Shown: positions 34,240 to 45,640 of the stretch, piece after piece
How positions within the stretch are numbered: position 1 is the stretch's first letter
Layout of the letters: each line of letters starts with the position of its first letter
Source of the DNA: Tanypteryx hageni
Lineage: Eukaryota > Arthropoda > Insecta > Odonata > Petaluridae
Direction of reading: 5' to 3'
DNA: 64,000 bases
Assembly (NCBI GenBank): GCA_028673005.1
Contig: CM054116.1
Location: 145,325,173 to 145,389,172, forward strand
Made by a program: the position numbers and the translations under genes
Notes under the pieces: generated by a model
What the model was told of the DNA's origin: nothing
Databases searched by the model: none
The model's input: the letters and a program-made list of their open reading frames with translations, nothing else

Positions 34240-35533
34240 CTGAAATGTAAGGACGTTATTAAGAGCTGGAAAATTGGAAAATCTCAAGCGAGAGATGGAG
34301 ATAAACAAGATGGACATTATTGGGATGAGCGAGGTGAGATGGGAAGGAAATGGTGAGTTGAGGAGTGACGATACCAAGTTATATTACTCGGGGAATACCA
34401 GAGGGAGAAACGGGGTAGGAATGATAGTTAATAAGAAGATTGAACCGAGTGTTACCAGGGTAATTTATGACAGTGATAGAATTATTGGACTGAAATTAAA
34501 TGCTAAACCAAAGAACATGCTAGTCATCCAAGTGTACATGCCAACCGTTGACCATGACGATGGGGAAGTGGAGGAAGTGTATGAGAGAATAAGTGCCATA
34601 CTGGACCAAGAAGGAAAGAGATGCTGTAAAATAGTGATGGGAGACTGGAATGCAAGTGTGTGAGAGGGACGAGCCAATGGAGTTGTGGGGTAGTTTGGGC
34701 TGGGACAGAGAAACGAAAGGGGAGACAGACCTATCGAGTTCTGCAAGGAGAGGAACATGATAATAACCAACACCTGGTATTAGAATCATAAGAGAAGGCT
34801 ATATACATGGAAATCGCCAGGTGACATGTACAGGAAACAGATAGACTATATATTGGTAGAAGGAAGGTATAAGAACGGAGTGAAAAGAGTGTGTGGGCTG
34901 CCAGGAGCAGACATAGCAAGCGACCACGTGCTGTTAATGGTGGAAATGAAGATCAAAATGAAAAGAGTTAGAAAACCAAAGATGGCTAAGAAATGGAATC
35001 GAGAGAAACTGAAAGGAAGGCAGAAAGAGGAAAGCGGTTATGATATGGCAAACCAGATGAAGAGAGGAAATACACAGAACGAAGGAGTAGAGGAAAAATG
35101 GAGGAGAATTAAGAATGAAATAGTAAATGTGGCGGAAAGGGAAATAGGATACAGGAAGGGAAAGAGAGCTAAGAAACGCTGGGTAACAGGGGAAATGATA
35201 GCAAAGATGGAGGAGAGAAGGAGATACAAGAATGTAAACACAGAGGAGGGGAGAAGGAACTACAGGCGGCTGAACAATGAACTGAGGAGGGAGACTGAAA
35301 GGGCGAAGGAAAAGTGGCTGGAGGAGGAGTGCAAGGAGATACAAGAGCTCGAAAAGAGGAGAAGGTACGACCTAGCGTATCAGAAGGTCAGGAGTATTAC
35401 TTGGGATGGACAGAGATCTGGAGGAGGAGGCTCAAAAGAAATTGAGAGCAAGGATGGTAGGATACTGAAGGAGGAAAGGGAGGTTATGTGCAGGTGGAAA
35501 GACTACATGGAGGAGTTGTATAAGACGAAGTAA
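34240..35533 (+). pseudogene. LINE endonuclease (EEP/APE-type) part
   Basis: The frame reads NVRTLLRAGKLENLKREM, MDIIGMSEVRWEGNGE (the catalytic Glu region), KIVMGDWNASV (Asp/Asn motif), and after stops at 34661 and two more before 34800, YRKQIDYILV and GADIASDHVLLM (Ser-Asp-His). These are the signature steps of an exonuclease-endonuclease-phosphatase domain of the kind found in RTE elements and in craniofacial-development-protein-2-like annotations. All parts share one frame, interrupted only by in-frame stop codons, including a TGA where TWNVRTL usually has Trp. A basic, coiled linker (RREKAKEKW-like, many Arg/Lys/Glu) follows up to the TAA at 35531. Confidence 0.87.
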
Positions 35534-37044
35534 AAGCCGGCAGAGCTGGAAATTGAGGAAGAAGGGGAAGTGGATAGGGAGGAGATGGGGGAGGCAATAC
35601 TGAGGGAGGAAGTAGTGGCAGCTATGAAGGAAATGAGGGAGGGAAAGGCGGCAGGAGTAGACGGGATACTGTTCAAGTGTCTGCAAGACAAAGGCAATGA
35701 AGAGGTGACCAACTTGTGCAATGCAATATATGAGAGTGGGGAGTGGCCAGAGGAGTTTGTCAGAACGGAAATGATAACACTACCTAAAAAGAAAGGGGCA
35801 AAGGAGTGCGGGGAGCATAGAACCATTAGTCTGATAGCTCACGCGGCCAAGATAATGTTGAGAGTGATGAATAGAAGGTTGACGAGGGTAATGGAAGAGA
35901 ATGTAGCAGAAGAACAATTTGGATTTAGGACAGGAATGGGAACGAGGGATGCCATAGGGGTGGTAAGGACGATTGGAGAAAGGTACTTAGAACGGGTGAA
36001 GGGTATCAGTCTGTGCTTTGTGGACTTGGAAAAGGCTTTCGACTGTGTGAGGAGGGAAAGGATGATGGAGATATTGAAAGAGAGGAAAGTAGATTGGAGA
36101 GACAGAAGGTTGATAAGGAATCTATACATGAGACAGGAGGCGGCCATGATAGGGGAAAGCAGGACGAAGTGGTTCGAGATTGAGAGAGGAGTTAGACAGG
36201 GCTGCTGTTTGTCACCAACCCTGTTTAACATCTATTCTGAAGAAATGATAAAGGAGTGCTGGGAGACGAGCACAGGAGTAAGCGTTGGAGGAAGAATTAC
36301 ATCATCAATTAGGTTTGCTGATGACATGATACTGTTTGCTGAGAGGACGGAAGACTTGAGGGAGATGCTACAGAATCTGGTGAGCACGTGGAGGACAGAT
36401 ATGGGTTGAGAATAAATGGAAAGAAAACGAAAGTAATGAGAATAGGGGGTGAGGAAAGGATGGGAGTGCAGGTGAGGGGGGAGAGGATAGAGCAGGTGGA
36501 ACAGTACAGGTATCTTGGTACGTTGTTGACAGAGGACTGGAAATGTGAGAAGGAAATTAAGATGAGAATAGGTTTGGCAAAGGAAGCGTTCATTAGAAAA
36601 AGGAAGTTATTTAACAGCAAGATGGATTTGGGATTGAGGAAGAGATTGGTAAAGTGTTATGTTTGGAGTGTGATGCTATATGGGTCGGAGACATGGACAT
36701 TGAAGAAGAGAGACAGGGAGAGGGTGGAGGCATTTGAAATGTGGGTGCGGAGGAGGATGCTGATGGTTAAATGGACTGACAGGATTACAAATGTGGAAGT
36801 GTTAAGAAGAGTAGAAGAGGAAAGGAGTTTGATGGACACGATATTGACTAGGAAAAAGAAATGGATAGGACATGTTTTGAGAAGAGAGGGATTACTAATG
36901 GATGTTATCGAAGGAACGGTGGAGGGAAGAAACAAAAGAGGAAGAAGAAGAATTAAAATGTTGGATATTCTAAGGGAGGGAGGAGGGTATGGGGAGATGA
37001 AGAGAAGGGCACAGGATAGAGAAAGGTGGAGGAGGAGCATCTGA
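35534..37044 (+). pseudogene. LINE reverse transcriptase part
   Basis: This continues in the same frame after the TAA at 35531. Motifs in order: MREGKAAGVDGILFKCLQ, EHRTISLIAHAAKIMLR, EEQFGFRTGMGTRDAI, ISLCFVDLEKAFDCVRRE (first Asp), ERGVRQGCCLSPTLFNIY and IRFADDMILFAE (the catalytic FADD). A one-base shift near 36395 moves the frame; then YGLRINGKKTKVM, YRYLGTLLTEDWKCEKEI, YGSETWTLKKRDRER and the C-terminal WIGHVLRREGLL follow up to 37044. The order and the WIGHVLR tail fit RTE-like LINEs. A few lesions would have to be reversed for activity, so the copy is dead but fairly young. Confidence 0.9.
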
Positions 37045-37110
37045 ACCTGCAGATATGCAGAACACTATTTATTATTACATGCAAAGCATGTAACAGACTC
37101 TCTAGTTACC

Positions 37111-37840
37111 TATTTTATATTATTATGGCATCTAAATATCTTCATACAAGTGGAAGTGATGCATTAGCTAAGAGACAGCGTAAAGTCATGTCTTTGAAAG
37201 AAAAGATCACAATATTATATTACTTACAAAGTGGAGCAGGTCCCACTTCTGTTGGTAGAGAATATGGAGTGAATGAATAAACGTTTCTTTCTATAAAAAA
37301 GGCCCAGGATAAATTTGAGGCAATGTAATGGCTGCTACTCCGTCTAGTGCTAAAGTTTCTTTTGGGAGTAGACGTGATCCTATATTAGAAAAAATGGAAA
37401 AACTCTTGAGTGTGTGGGTAGAGGACAAAACACAGAAAAGAGTTCTCCTTAGCATGCAGCTAATAAGGAATAAAGGACTTAATCTATATGGATATTTAAA
37501 GAGTGAAACTGAAGGCGTGGACGGAGGCAATTCTTCAACCAGTTTTTCAGCAAGTAAGGGCTGCTTTGAAAATTTAAAGAAGTGTTAATAAAACTTGTAT
37601 AACATTATGCTATCTGAGGAAGCAGCATCAGCTGATTAAGAGGCAGCAAAAGAATTCCCTAATGAATTTCTGAATCTCATCGAGGCGAAGGGTTATAAGC
37701 CAGAATAGGTTTTCAATATCGATGAAACTAATCTATCTATATAATTAATTTCGTAACAAGTGTTGAATGTTGAGCATTGAGTGTCGGTTGCTAACTGAAA
37801 AGTGAAAGCTGCCCTCTTATCTCAGTTGTTCCCGCGGACC
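37111..37840 (+). pseudogene. Jerky/Tigger-like transposase N-terminal relic
   Basis: Three frames carry consecutive pieces of a CENP-B-type DNA-binding region: AKRQRKVMSLKEKITILYYL, SGAGPTSVGREYGVNE (psq HTH), RDPILEKMEKLLSVWVEDKT (CENP-B HTH) and FNIDETNLS near 37712 (start of the DDE domain). Stops and frameshifts separate them and the DDE core is absent. Confidence 0.8.
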
Positions 37841-37854
37841 CTTTTTAGTCCGAT

Positions 37855-37915
37855 GACCCCAAGTTGGGAACCGCTACTGTATCTCAAGGTCTATTTCCAC
37901 CCCTCTTTCGGGCCG
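37855..37915. repeat. Direct repeat, left copy, flanking the 38.0-40.35 kb element
   Basis: TTGGGAACCGCTACTGTATC then TCAAGGTCTATTTCCACCCC recurs, in the same orientation and with changes, at 40378-40432 (TTGGGAACCACTGCTCTACC then TCAAGTTATATCTCCACCCC). Confidence 0.7.
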
Positions 37916-38031
37916 TCTTAAAGCAGGTAAATGCATGAATTACATCGGGACCTTTTGAAATTTTGAATGTAGCTTATGGCCTCCCAGTACTACTACTTTC
38001 TAGAAGTTGTCTTCCCAACATTTTCGCCGCC

Positions 38032-40350
38032 GCACAGTGGTTCAAAATCCAATTCTACAGGGACAAAAATAGTGCATCATGTTTTTGGGCAAAATCATTC
38101 CTAATTTTATTGTTTTAGTTTAATAACACAATTCATGAATAAAAATCCATTTATTTTCACCTGCATTACAATATATACTCGATAAAACATGTGTAGTTTA
38201 TCAATTGATGTCCGATGAAAGTAATGCAAATTATATTGCTCAAACCAGAACATATTTTCTGATAAATGTTTAGTACACAAGCAATGCTTCTTCAAAGGTC
38301 TAAATATATAAAATTTAACTGAACATTAAGTGAAAAATAACCACACCTTCAATTTTCCCTCCAAAATCCACCATTTTGCTACTAAAAGTACCTGAATCAA
38401 CTCATTATTTCTAACTATTTTGTAATTAATTCCCAACCGTTCATTCCCTCCCACTTCTTTGTCCACATCTATTTACATTGTTTAATTACCTCTCTCACCT
38501 TTACCTTCAATTTTCATTTATTTTGTAACCTATTTTCCAACATTTTCACCTCCAAATTTGAGTTGTGGTATTTGACATCAAAGAATTACCTGCCTTGCCA
38601 TCAACCATAGTTTTCAATAATGAATGCTCAACAAACAGTTCCCGATTGCCAATAGTCAATTTTGTGGGTTACAAGTGATTTATTTGCTCCTCAATATATG
38701 CAAACTCTCTCTTTATTATGCCTGATGTCTCTTTTATATATTGGATTCGTGTAGGCCTACAAAAGCGCGTTAAAAAAGATGGTGGATTTTGTCACAGTAC
38801 TACTTCTTTATTAGACAAACCTTTATCTTCACAATAAATTTGTAACCGAACCACCGACGTAGTTAGAACACTAGAATCATCACAGGTTTCATCATTTTCA
38901 CTTAAAAACTTCTGTTTATAGAGGTTTAGGCCACCACTACCTCAGAACCCCACTTATAAATCATTGTTAAAGATTTAACAGGAAATTAAGACGAATCACA
39001 GAATGATTTTAAAACGTCTTTTTGAACTTCAGCGAGGCGAGTGCCAGTATGATCCAATAAAGACTGTAGTTTCACTTCTTCTAACGTGTCATTAACTCGT
39101 AAAAATTCTGAGGGTGGACAACACTTTTTCTTTGTCTCTAATGTTTTACTATACGAAGGATAAAATTTGGTCAGTTTCTTTTCCTTCTCTCCTCTTCTCA
39201 AAGCAACATATTGGCTGCGTGACAATTTCAAATCTACAATCAAACCTAGTGCATCTCCAGGTGTGTAGGGTGCATACAATTGGTTTTGACGGGACAGTTT
39301 ATAAGCTCTCTTTAGTCTTGTAGTCCTCCGTGGTGAGTAAGTAGTTGGTCAGAGTAATTTTGCAGCGTCTCTTTTTCCTGATGCTCTCAGACTCATTTCT
39401 GTAGCAAAGGAGAGTTCCTGCTCACTTACTTAGAGTTTTCGCTACACCTTGCACCCTCATTCACTTTGTTTTCTCACTCGTCTCCAAAAAAACTTTTTTG
39501 GATGACCACGTACATTTGACTGAGAACTTGAAGAATCTATTCATTAAGTAATCATCTCCTCTTGTAGCCATTTTGCATTGTTTGTTCTATATCTGGATGA
39601 ATTTCTTTGACTTTCTTGCCACTTATTTGATAGCATGCAAGAAAATGGCAAAATATCATCACTTAGCTTTCTTTTATCGTTTTCACAGAAAGTTTCACAG
39701 CCGATTATTGATTTCATGTGCTTAAATAAACATTCACTAGATTTGACCTTGGTTGGCTGGATAGGACCTCTTTCCTGCAAAACTCAAAAAAGATCCTCCC
39801 AAGAAATACTTAGACGTCTTCCTATAAAAATAAGAAAATTTTCTAGAAACACAAGTGAACGCAAACAAAATATGTCTAATTTAAAAGCCCGAAACCTAAG
39901 GAAAGTGATACATGTATTCGGTACCAATTAAAATTGGTAATTTTTTTTATATCTCAAGTTAAAGTGACATTTTTCAATTATAAATTGAGATACCTACAAG
40001 CTAAAATAATTAGTAAATAAAAAAGTCAAAGTGAATATAAAAATGAAATAAAAATCATATTCAATAGCTAGAAATATGTACCATTTTTAATGGTCACTAA
40101 CTCACTTCCAGGACTTTGATACAACCGTTCATATCGCACGGACTATTTAGACTAATATATCCACGCCAAGAGTCTTTGTAAATCACTTTGTGACGTTGCC
40201 AAACTTCTATCAGGTAGTTGGTAATAATGATTCTGACAAATTAGGATGTGCCAATTATTGTAGTTTATGGTTTTAAACATCTTGGTCACTTAGAAGTACT
40301 TCGTCAAAATCATTTTTGTCCCTGTAGAATTGGCTTTTGAACCACTGTGC
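38032..40350 (-). mobile_element. hAT-like element with ~35-bp inverted ends
   Basis: GCACAGTGGTTCAAAATCCA followed by ATTCTACAGGGACAAAAAT at the left faces ATTTTTGTCCCTGTAGAATT followed by GGCTTTTGAACCACTGTGC at the right. CAGTGG...CCACTG ends are hAT-like, but I could not find an 8-bp target duplication. Minus-strand frames 39780-39544 and 39279-38986 are transposase relics. Confidence 0.75.
38986..39780 (-). pseudogene. Transposase relic of unassigned type
   Basis: The minus-strand frame 39279-38986 encodes GLIVDLKLSRSQYVALR, KLTKFYPSYSKTLETKKKCC and LQSLLDHTGTRLAEVQ. From memory, such DL.LS...Y..LR and YPSY..... K..CYP blocks occur in transposon-encoded proteins of many invertebrates. 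The frame 39780-39544 (ECLFKHMKSIIGCETFC) may be an upstream piece. Frameshifts and stops separate them. The catalytic part is not recognised. Confidence 0.5.
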
Positions 40351-40377
40351 ATCGGCCGACCACTCATAACCTGGGAA

Positions 40378-40432
40378 TCCCATCTTGGGAACCACTGCTC
40401 TACCTCAAGTTATATCTCCACCCCTCTTCTGC
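40378..40432. repeat. Direct repeat, right copy
   Basis: Counterpart of 37855-37915. It is followed by a pyrimidine-rich TCTCTCTCTTCTGCCTCC tract. Confidence 0.7.
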
Positions 40433-41619
40433 CTCCCTTCTCTCTCTCTCTTCTGCCTCCCCCTCTATCCCCCTCCATTCATACGCGGCAACATGAAAAT
40501 AATATGTGAAATAACAGAATTGATTATTCTTATCAAATATATACAAGTAATAAATAATAAAAAAATTAACACATAGGTATAGTAGAACCTCGATTTTTCG
40601 TCAGGGTTTTGGACCAAGAGGAAGATGAATTTCAGAAATAGACGGATAATAGAGACAGAGAGAGAGAGGTAGATAGATAGAATATCAGTTCGGTTGGATC
40701 ACCATTCAGTTTTGCATTCAAAGCAAGGGCCTTCTGTGTTACAATTGGCCCTGTTAGAGGAATTCCTTTATTCCGTTGTTGAACGAAACACAGAAACATT
40801 GCGATATCAAGTTGGTCGTGAGTAACACATTTCATCGTTATTCTTCGAGTTACGATTCCATAGTTCACTTCCATTTTGCTTACCGAGTCCTCATTTTTGA
40901 CACCATCCCACTACAAATCGTTAGTGGTAGTTCTTACAACACCGTAAATTTCTGTTAAACTGGAAGCACCTTCGCCTTTCCTTAAACATCGAAGGATTTC
41001 GAACTTTTTTATTGAGTCCAAAAAGATACGCGTCTCCGTTTTCCGCCATTTTATGTAGGGCATATGAATTTACCACACAGGTTGATTTTTCAAAACTGAG
41101 AGAAAATTTTAAGTGACAAACGGAAACAGTAGGGGATGTTAAATCCTAGAATTGTTTGTGTGTGAAAATATGTTGTGTTGATTCCGACAATCATTAACGA
41201 TAAGTGAAAATGATTTTTTCTAGGAATGACTGAAATAAAGCCATATACAAGTAAGCATTACATAACAGAAACTTTACATGGACGAATGTCGTTCTTAGTA
41301 CTATGAATGTATGTTCAAACTTTAAAACAAAAAATCTAGTCGGGTGACGGTAAACAGAAAGTGATGCATAAAATTGTGACATATAGTCAAGGTTCAATTG
41401 TATATAACTAATTTTTATTGATTTATTTGCAAGCAAAGCTGCAACGGAAATTCTAGTTTAAATAATGAGCGTAGAAATCCGGTACGCTCGAATAATAAGC
41501 AGTATTTATGACTGTAATATTATTTTTAACTAACTTTCCGACTAGGTAGAATATTGAAATTAGGTAGTAATGTTTAATTCTTACAGTAAAAGCCACTTAC
41601 AAAAAAATTCCCAAAAAAA
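40433..41619. other. Non-coding stretch with one Tigger-type end
   Basis: At about 40581 TAGTAGAACCTCGATTTTTC followed by GTCAGGGTTTTGGACC resembles a pogo/Tigger terminal repeat; no partner is visible. A short GAGA tract (40650-40680) follows. No gene recognised. Confidence 0.4.
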
Positions 41620-41960
41620 ACCCAGCTTAGATTCCAGTAGATAATTTTGTTTCCCATAAGCTAACACGTAAAAATCGATTTTTCCACTTATGGTCTTTTA
41701 CTCTTTTGCAAATTAACATTAGAAATAATTGAAATACGGTCTTCGGACCTAAACCGTTTTAAAGAAGAATAAATAACATTTCTAGATCATATTGTCACAT
41801 TTCGCCTACGATTGGAAATCGCTCAAGTTATACGTTTAAATAATATTTTTTGGGAAAATGTAAGCTTATTAATGATATGTTGCTTTGCCGATCATGTCAT
41901 TATTAAACCTTGAGATTGTATTGCCATCTCAGTCCTTATATTATATGGGTAAGGAAAGCG
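41620..41960. repeat. Dispersed repeat, copy related to 63440-63760
   Basis: Shared landmarks in the same order: CCATAAGCTAACACGTAAAA, then a purine-poor stretch, GAACC/GAACT..TTTTAAAGAA.AAT.AATAA, ATACGTTTAAAT, TTGGG.AA, and TTGTATTGCCATCTCA versus TTGTTGTCTCAAGG. The copies are strongly diverged. The type of element is unknown. Confidence 0.5.
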
Positions 41961-41979
41961 TGCTTTGAATGTTATAATA

Positions 41980-42440
41980 CGAGAGAGAGAAGGAAAGCGG
42001 AAGAAAAAAAGAAGAGGAGAGACAGAGAAGGAGGTAGGAAGACAGAGTAAAAGGAGAGGGTGAGATGGATAGATAATGGTTTTTATTAGGGCGAGATTGA
42101 GATTAGGAAGTTAATTTTTCCAGAAGACAAGAGAAGGAGAGAGAAATAGTAAGGAAAAGAGAAATAAAGGGGGAGAGAGGGAGGGAGACAGAGGAGGAGG
42201 GAGAGGGCGAGAGAGATAAATAATGTCTTTATTAGGGCAAGATTGAGACTAGGAAGTGAATTTTTCCAGAAGACAAGAGGAGAGAGAAATAGTAAGGAAG
42301 AGAGACAAATGGGGAGAGAGGGAGGGAGACAGAGAAGGAGGGAGAGGGTGAGATAGTTAGATAATGGTCTTTATTAGGGCGAGATTGAGACTAGGAAGTG
42401 TATTTTTTCAGAGGATGAGAGAAGGACAGAGAAATAGTAA
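41980..42440. repeat. Purine-rich minisatellite, ~144-bp period
   Basis: Three tandem units are marked by TTATTAGGGCGAGATTGAG at about 42083, 42229 and 42371 (spacings 146 and 142 bp). Each contains TTTTTCCAGAAGACAAGA and a long GGGAGAGAGGGAGGGAGACA tract. The G/A strand bias could support triplex or G-rich structure. Confidence 0.85.
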
Positions 42441-42499
42441 GTATATTAATATTGGAAGGAGTTCATGCCTTAACTAAATCCACCTTTTATTTTTCTGCA

Positions 42500-43260
42500 A
42501 GACCGACAACGATTTCCCAACTTGAGGAGCTGTTAAATGAGTCCTCAAAAGATTTGATGAATTCGGCTAGCCTAGCAATGAATGTTAATCCCTCCAACCC
42601 CCCTCCTCCTTGCTCTAGGTAAATATGTGCTCATTGTTGTCATAATGTTCATCAGTGTTGCTGGAGAATGACAAATTCTAATACGTCTCACCTTCCGGCA
42701 TTATCTTTCTCTAATTTCCATGTTGATTATGACCTCCCATTCGTTAATGTGTCAGTTAGTTCTCATTAATGTAAATCCTTTTTAGATACTGGTTCCTCTA
42801 TTTTGCTATTAGATGAAAAAACCTGGCTAAATATGCCAAGACGTTCATTCAAATATTAAATGTTTCAACATTGGAGCTACCCCATTTCAATTGACTAAGC
42901 ACGTCAAGCTCAGAATTTGTATTCATTCACTTGTGTGATCCCATTACTTTTATCTCTTGTCCCTTCCTGTTCCTATCATCTTAGGATGAGATTTAATTAA
43001 AAGAACTAGAATGGCAATCTTTCCTGACGTGATTACGATTGAGTCTCTTCCTCATTCAAGAATCGCTCTCGTCACTCTGTCTTCCCCGTTAGTCAAACCT
43101 CCGAAAAATAACCTTCATAAATCAAAAATATTTCAGGAGGCAAAGGTTCACACGTCAAGTTCGGCTATTGCGCAACGCATTCACGTCACCGGCTCGAGAT
43201 CAACCCCTGCCGGTGACTCATCCTCAATCACGATGCCTGAGGAAAGGATTTAAATATTAA
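42500..43260 (+). pseudogene. Gypsy gag end and aspartic protease relic
   Basis: A short Cys/His-rich piece (CAHCCHNVHQCC) near 42627 may be the remains of a gag nucleocapsid. It is followed by SFLDTGSSILLLDEKTWLN at about 42778, whose DTGS triad is the retroviral-type aspartic protease active site. Stops interrupt the frame on both sides. Confidence 0.65.
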
Positions 43261-43289
43261 CTGACGATTTTTCTGATGTGATTACTCCT

Positions 43290-44100
43290 CAGCTGGGAGT
43301 AATACAATTAATTAATTATGAGATTGAGTTAAGTGATCCTAAACCAATACGTTCCTACGTGTACAATTACTCCCATCCAAAAATTAAGCTTATGAAAAAA
43401 TACGTAGAAAAGCTGCTAAATGAGGGAATTATTGAACCTTCAAATTCTAATTGGTGAAGCCCAGCTTTTCTCATCCCGTAAAAGGATGGATCTGAATGTC
43501 TAGTAGTAGACTATAGAAAATTAAATGCCAAGGTGAAGGCAGATAATTTCCCAACTCCTTTGGTTGACCATGCATTATTATGAACAGTTGTATAAAACAT
43601 GGAGCCAAAGTGATTACGAGCTACCATCTAATGCATTATTATATTTGGGATCTGCTAAATATTTTACTATACTGGATTTAAATTCGACCTTCCATCAAAT
43701 TCGTCTCTCTCAATCGTCTAAGCAATATACAGCTTTTATTACTCCTGGGAGTTATCAATATAATAGACTTCCTTTTGGTTTGACTACTTCCCCTCAAATC
43801 TTCTGTCGCTTCATGGATAAGGTACTGGGAGACTTGAAATTTTCTTGTGTTTATCCATATGTTGATGATCTTTGTATCTATTCTACGTCCTTTGAGGAGC
43901 ATCTACACCACATCAAGGAGGTCCTTGGACATTTAAGGCAAGCTGGCTTAACAGTGCACCCAGAGAAAACCACACTCACACAACCATCCATTGTATTTCT
44001 TGGCCATCGCATCTCTAATGGACAATTGTCGACTGATCCTGATAGAACTCGAAATTTGTCTGACTTCCCTTGTTCAACCTCTGTCGCTGACATTTCCTGA
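43290..44100 (+). pseudogene. Gypsy reverse transcriptase relic
   Basis: Starts with PKPIRSYVYNYSHPK, KKYVEKLLNEGIIEPSNS (then a stop where Trp-Ser-Pro usually reads on), LVVDYRKLNAKVKADNFPTP, then in the frame 43564-44100 FTILDLNSTFHQIRLSQSS, YNRLPFGLTTSPQIFCRFMD, YPYVDDLCIYSTSFEEHL (catalytic YVDD) and SIVFLGHRIS. These are the standard Ty3/Gypsy RT blocks in order. The usual Gly-Tyr in the LDL.SGYHQI block reads Ser-Thr-Phe here. The frame ends at 44100 as the inserted repeat begins. Confidence 0.93.
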
Positions 44101-44141
44101 TTTCTTGGTATGTGTGGTTTTCATTCAAAATTTATATATTT

Positions 44142-45082
44142 GTTTGAAATCAGAAAATTATTTTTTCTTATATTGTGGCAACCCTGCTTCTTAGATCCGT
44201 TTTAAACATGTTTATTTCATTTTGTCATTCTATACTCTCCCTACAAAAGAAATTTCTTTGAAATCCATTAAGCCAATACCTTTGATATTAATAGTTACAG
44301 AAAAATTCTAGCTTTGATATTGTGGTAGTCCTGTTTAGTCGGCCTGGTTTTAATATAATAATTTTGTTATTTATTTATTTAAAGATTATGAGCATCATAT
44401 ATGGTTAAAATCCATGCCGTCACTTCTCTAGAATTACGTGTAAAATAAATATTATTTTACTTAGTGGTAGTCCTGCTCTTTAGCTCAGCTTTAAACATCT
44501 TGATTTAATTATGGTATGCTGAATAAATCTTATATACAAAATTTAATTGAAATCCGTTTGGCCAATTCCTTCCAACTCCATAATTCGTGAAAGAATTTAG
44601 TATGTAATTGTGACACCTCTGTTTGACTGATTCAGTTTAAATATGCTATTAGGCTTTTCTATATATGTGTACATTATAAATATTATAATTTGGTTCAAAT
44701 TGATGCAGACGTTTTAACACAAATATGTGTAAAAAGAATGTTTTTTATTTCTTGTATTGTGGCAGCCCTGCTTTCTATATCTATACTAAACATCTTGATT
44801 TCGTTTTTTATGTTGCATGCCTCCTTCCTACAAAATTTCATTGAAATCGGTTAAGCCAATTCCTTCCAAATTCATAATTACCGAAAAGTTTAACTTTGTA
44901 ATTGTGGCACCCCTGCATAGTCGATCCGGTCCAAATATTCAGCTTTGGTCATTAATTTATGTTAATATTATATGTACCAAATTTGGTTGAAATTGGTTAA
45001 GCCAATTCTTCCCTGATATATATGCGGACGGACGGACATCATGAAGATAATAGTGCTTTTCAGGAATGACGAAAAGCACTAA
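44142..45082. repeat. Dispersed repeat of ~145-bp monomers with 3' hairpin (copy 1)
   Basis: About six related monomers, marked by a 'ggca.ccctg' block at 44183, 44328, 44468, 44612, 44762 and 44906 and by 'ttgaaatc.gtTAAGCCAATTCC' blocks. It ends with AGTGCTTTTC AGGAAT GACGAAAAGCACT, a perfect-stem hairpin. The left end present in copy 2 (57889) is missing here. Inserted in the Gypsy polyprotein between RT and RNase H. Confidence 0.85.
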
Positions 45083-45640
45083 ATAGTGTGTTCTTTAATA
45101 ACAACTGTGCCAGAGAGGCATAATAGAAGTGACACACTGATAGAAATGGAGCGTTTGCAAAACATATGGATCAAAGAACAAAATATTTCACCCGGTTCGT
45201 ATGCTTGGTGGAAGATGTCAGCACAGTGTAATTTGCATTTTATATTATAGCGACATTGCCTAAAAATTATGTAATGCCCTTCCATAGGACAAATAGTATG
45301 TAAAGATATTTTAAGCCATCCATCTAAATACTTTGATGATAATTAGATTATTGTATAAATTACGTATGCAATATATATCGCACGCACTCTCTTTTCCCCT
45401 CCTATCTTTGACATGGTTTTTAAGGGGATTTTTATATCCATTTAGCATGATTTTGCGCAACAAGACCATTTTTAGGAGCATATCTGTCGTGCTTACCCAT
45501 TAATCCATTTAGGAACACATCTGTTTTTTATAGCATTGCTCTTATGTAAAAATGTGTTTTGCAATATGCTGATTCGCAATACGCTCTAGTTTTTTGGAAC
45601 GCAACCTGAGCATATCGCAAGGTATAACTGTATTTGTGAA
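45083..45640. other. Inserted non-coding sequence with a Tigger-type right end
   Basis: At 45540-45632 the minus strand reads CAGTTATACCTTGCGATATG then CTCAGGTTGCGTTCC, like a pogo/Tigger terminal repeat with TA outside (45631). Its partner end is not visible. This explains part of the gap between Gypsy RT and RNase H. Confidence 0.45.

Larger units (their letters stand above)
33825..37110 (+). mobile_element. LINE retrotransposon, RTE-like, nearly full length
   Basis: This begins at a GC-rich leader (GTAGACCGTGCAGCCAGGGA), with CAACGGGAAACCACTGC near 34050, and runs through an endonuclease and reverse transcriptase in one continuous reading frame apart from point lesions. The sense strand is strongly purine-rich. 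It lies in the sense opposite to the PAN gene, inside its largest intron. Confidence 0.88.

Noticed and set aside
34465..37040. Minus-strand open frames of 80-136 codons opposite the LINE
   Set aside because: A consequence of the purine-rich sense strand, which gives Ser/Leu/Phe/Pro-rich antisense frames. The endonuclease and RT motifs are on the plus strand.
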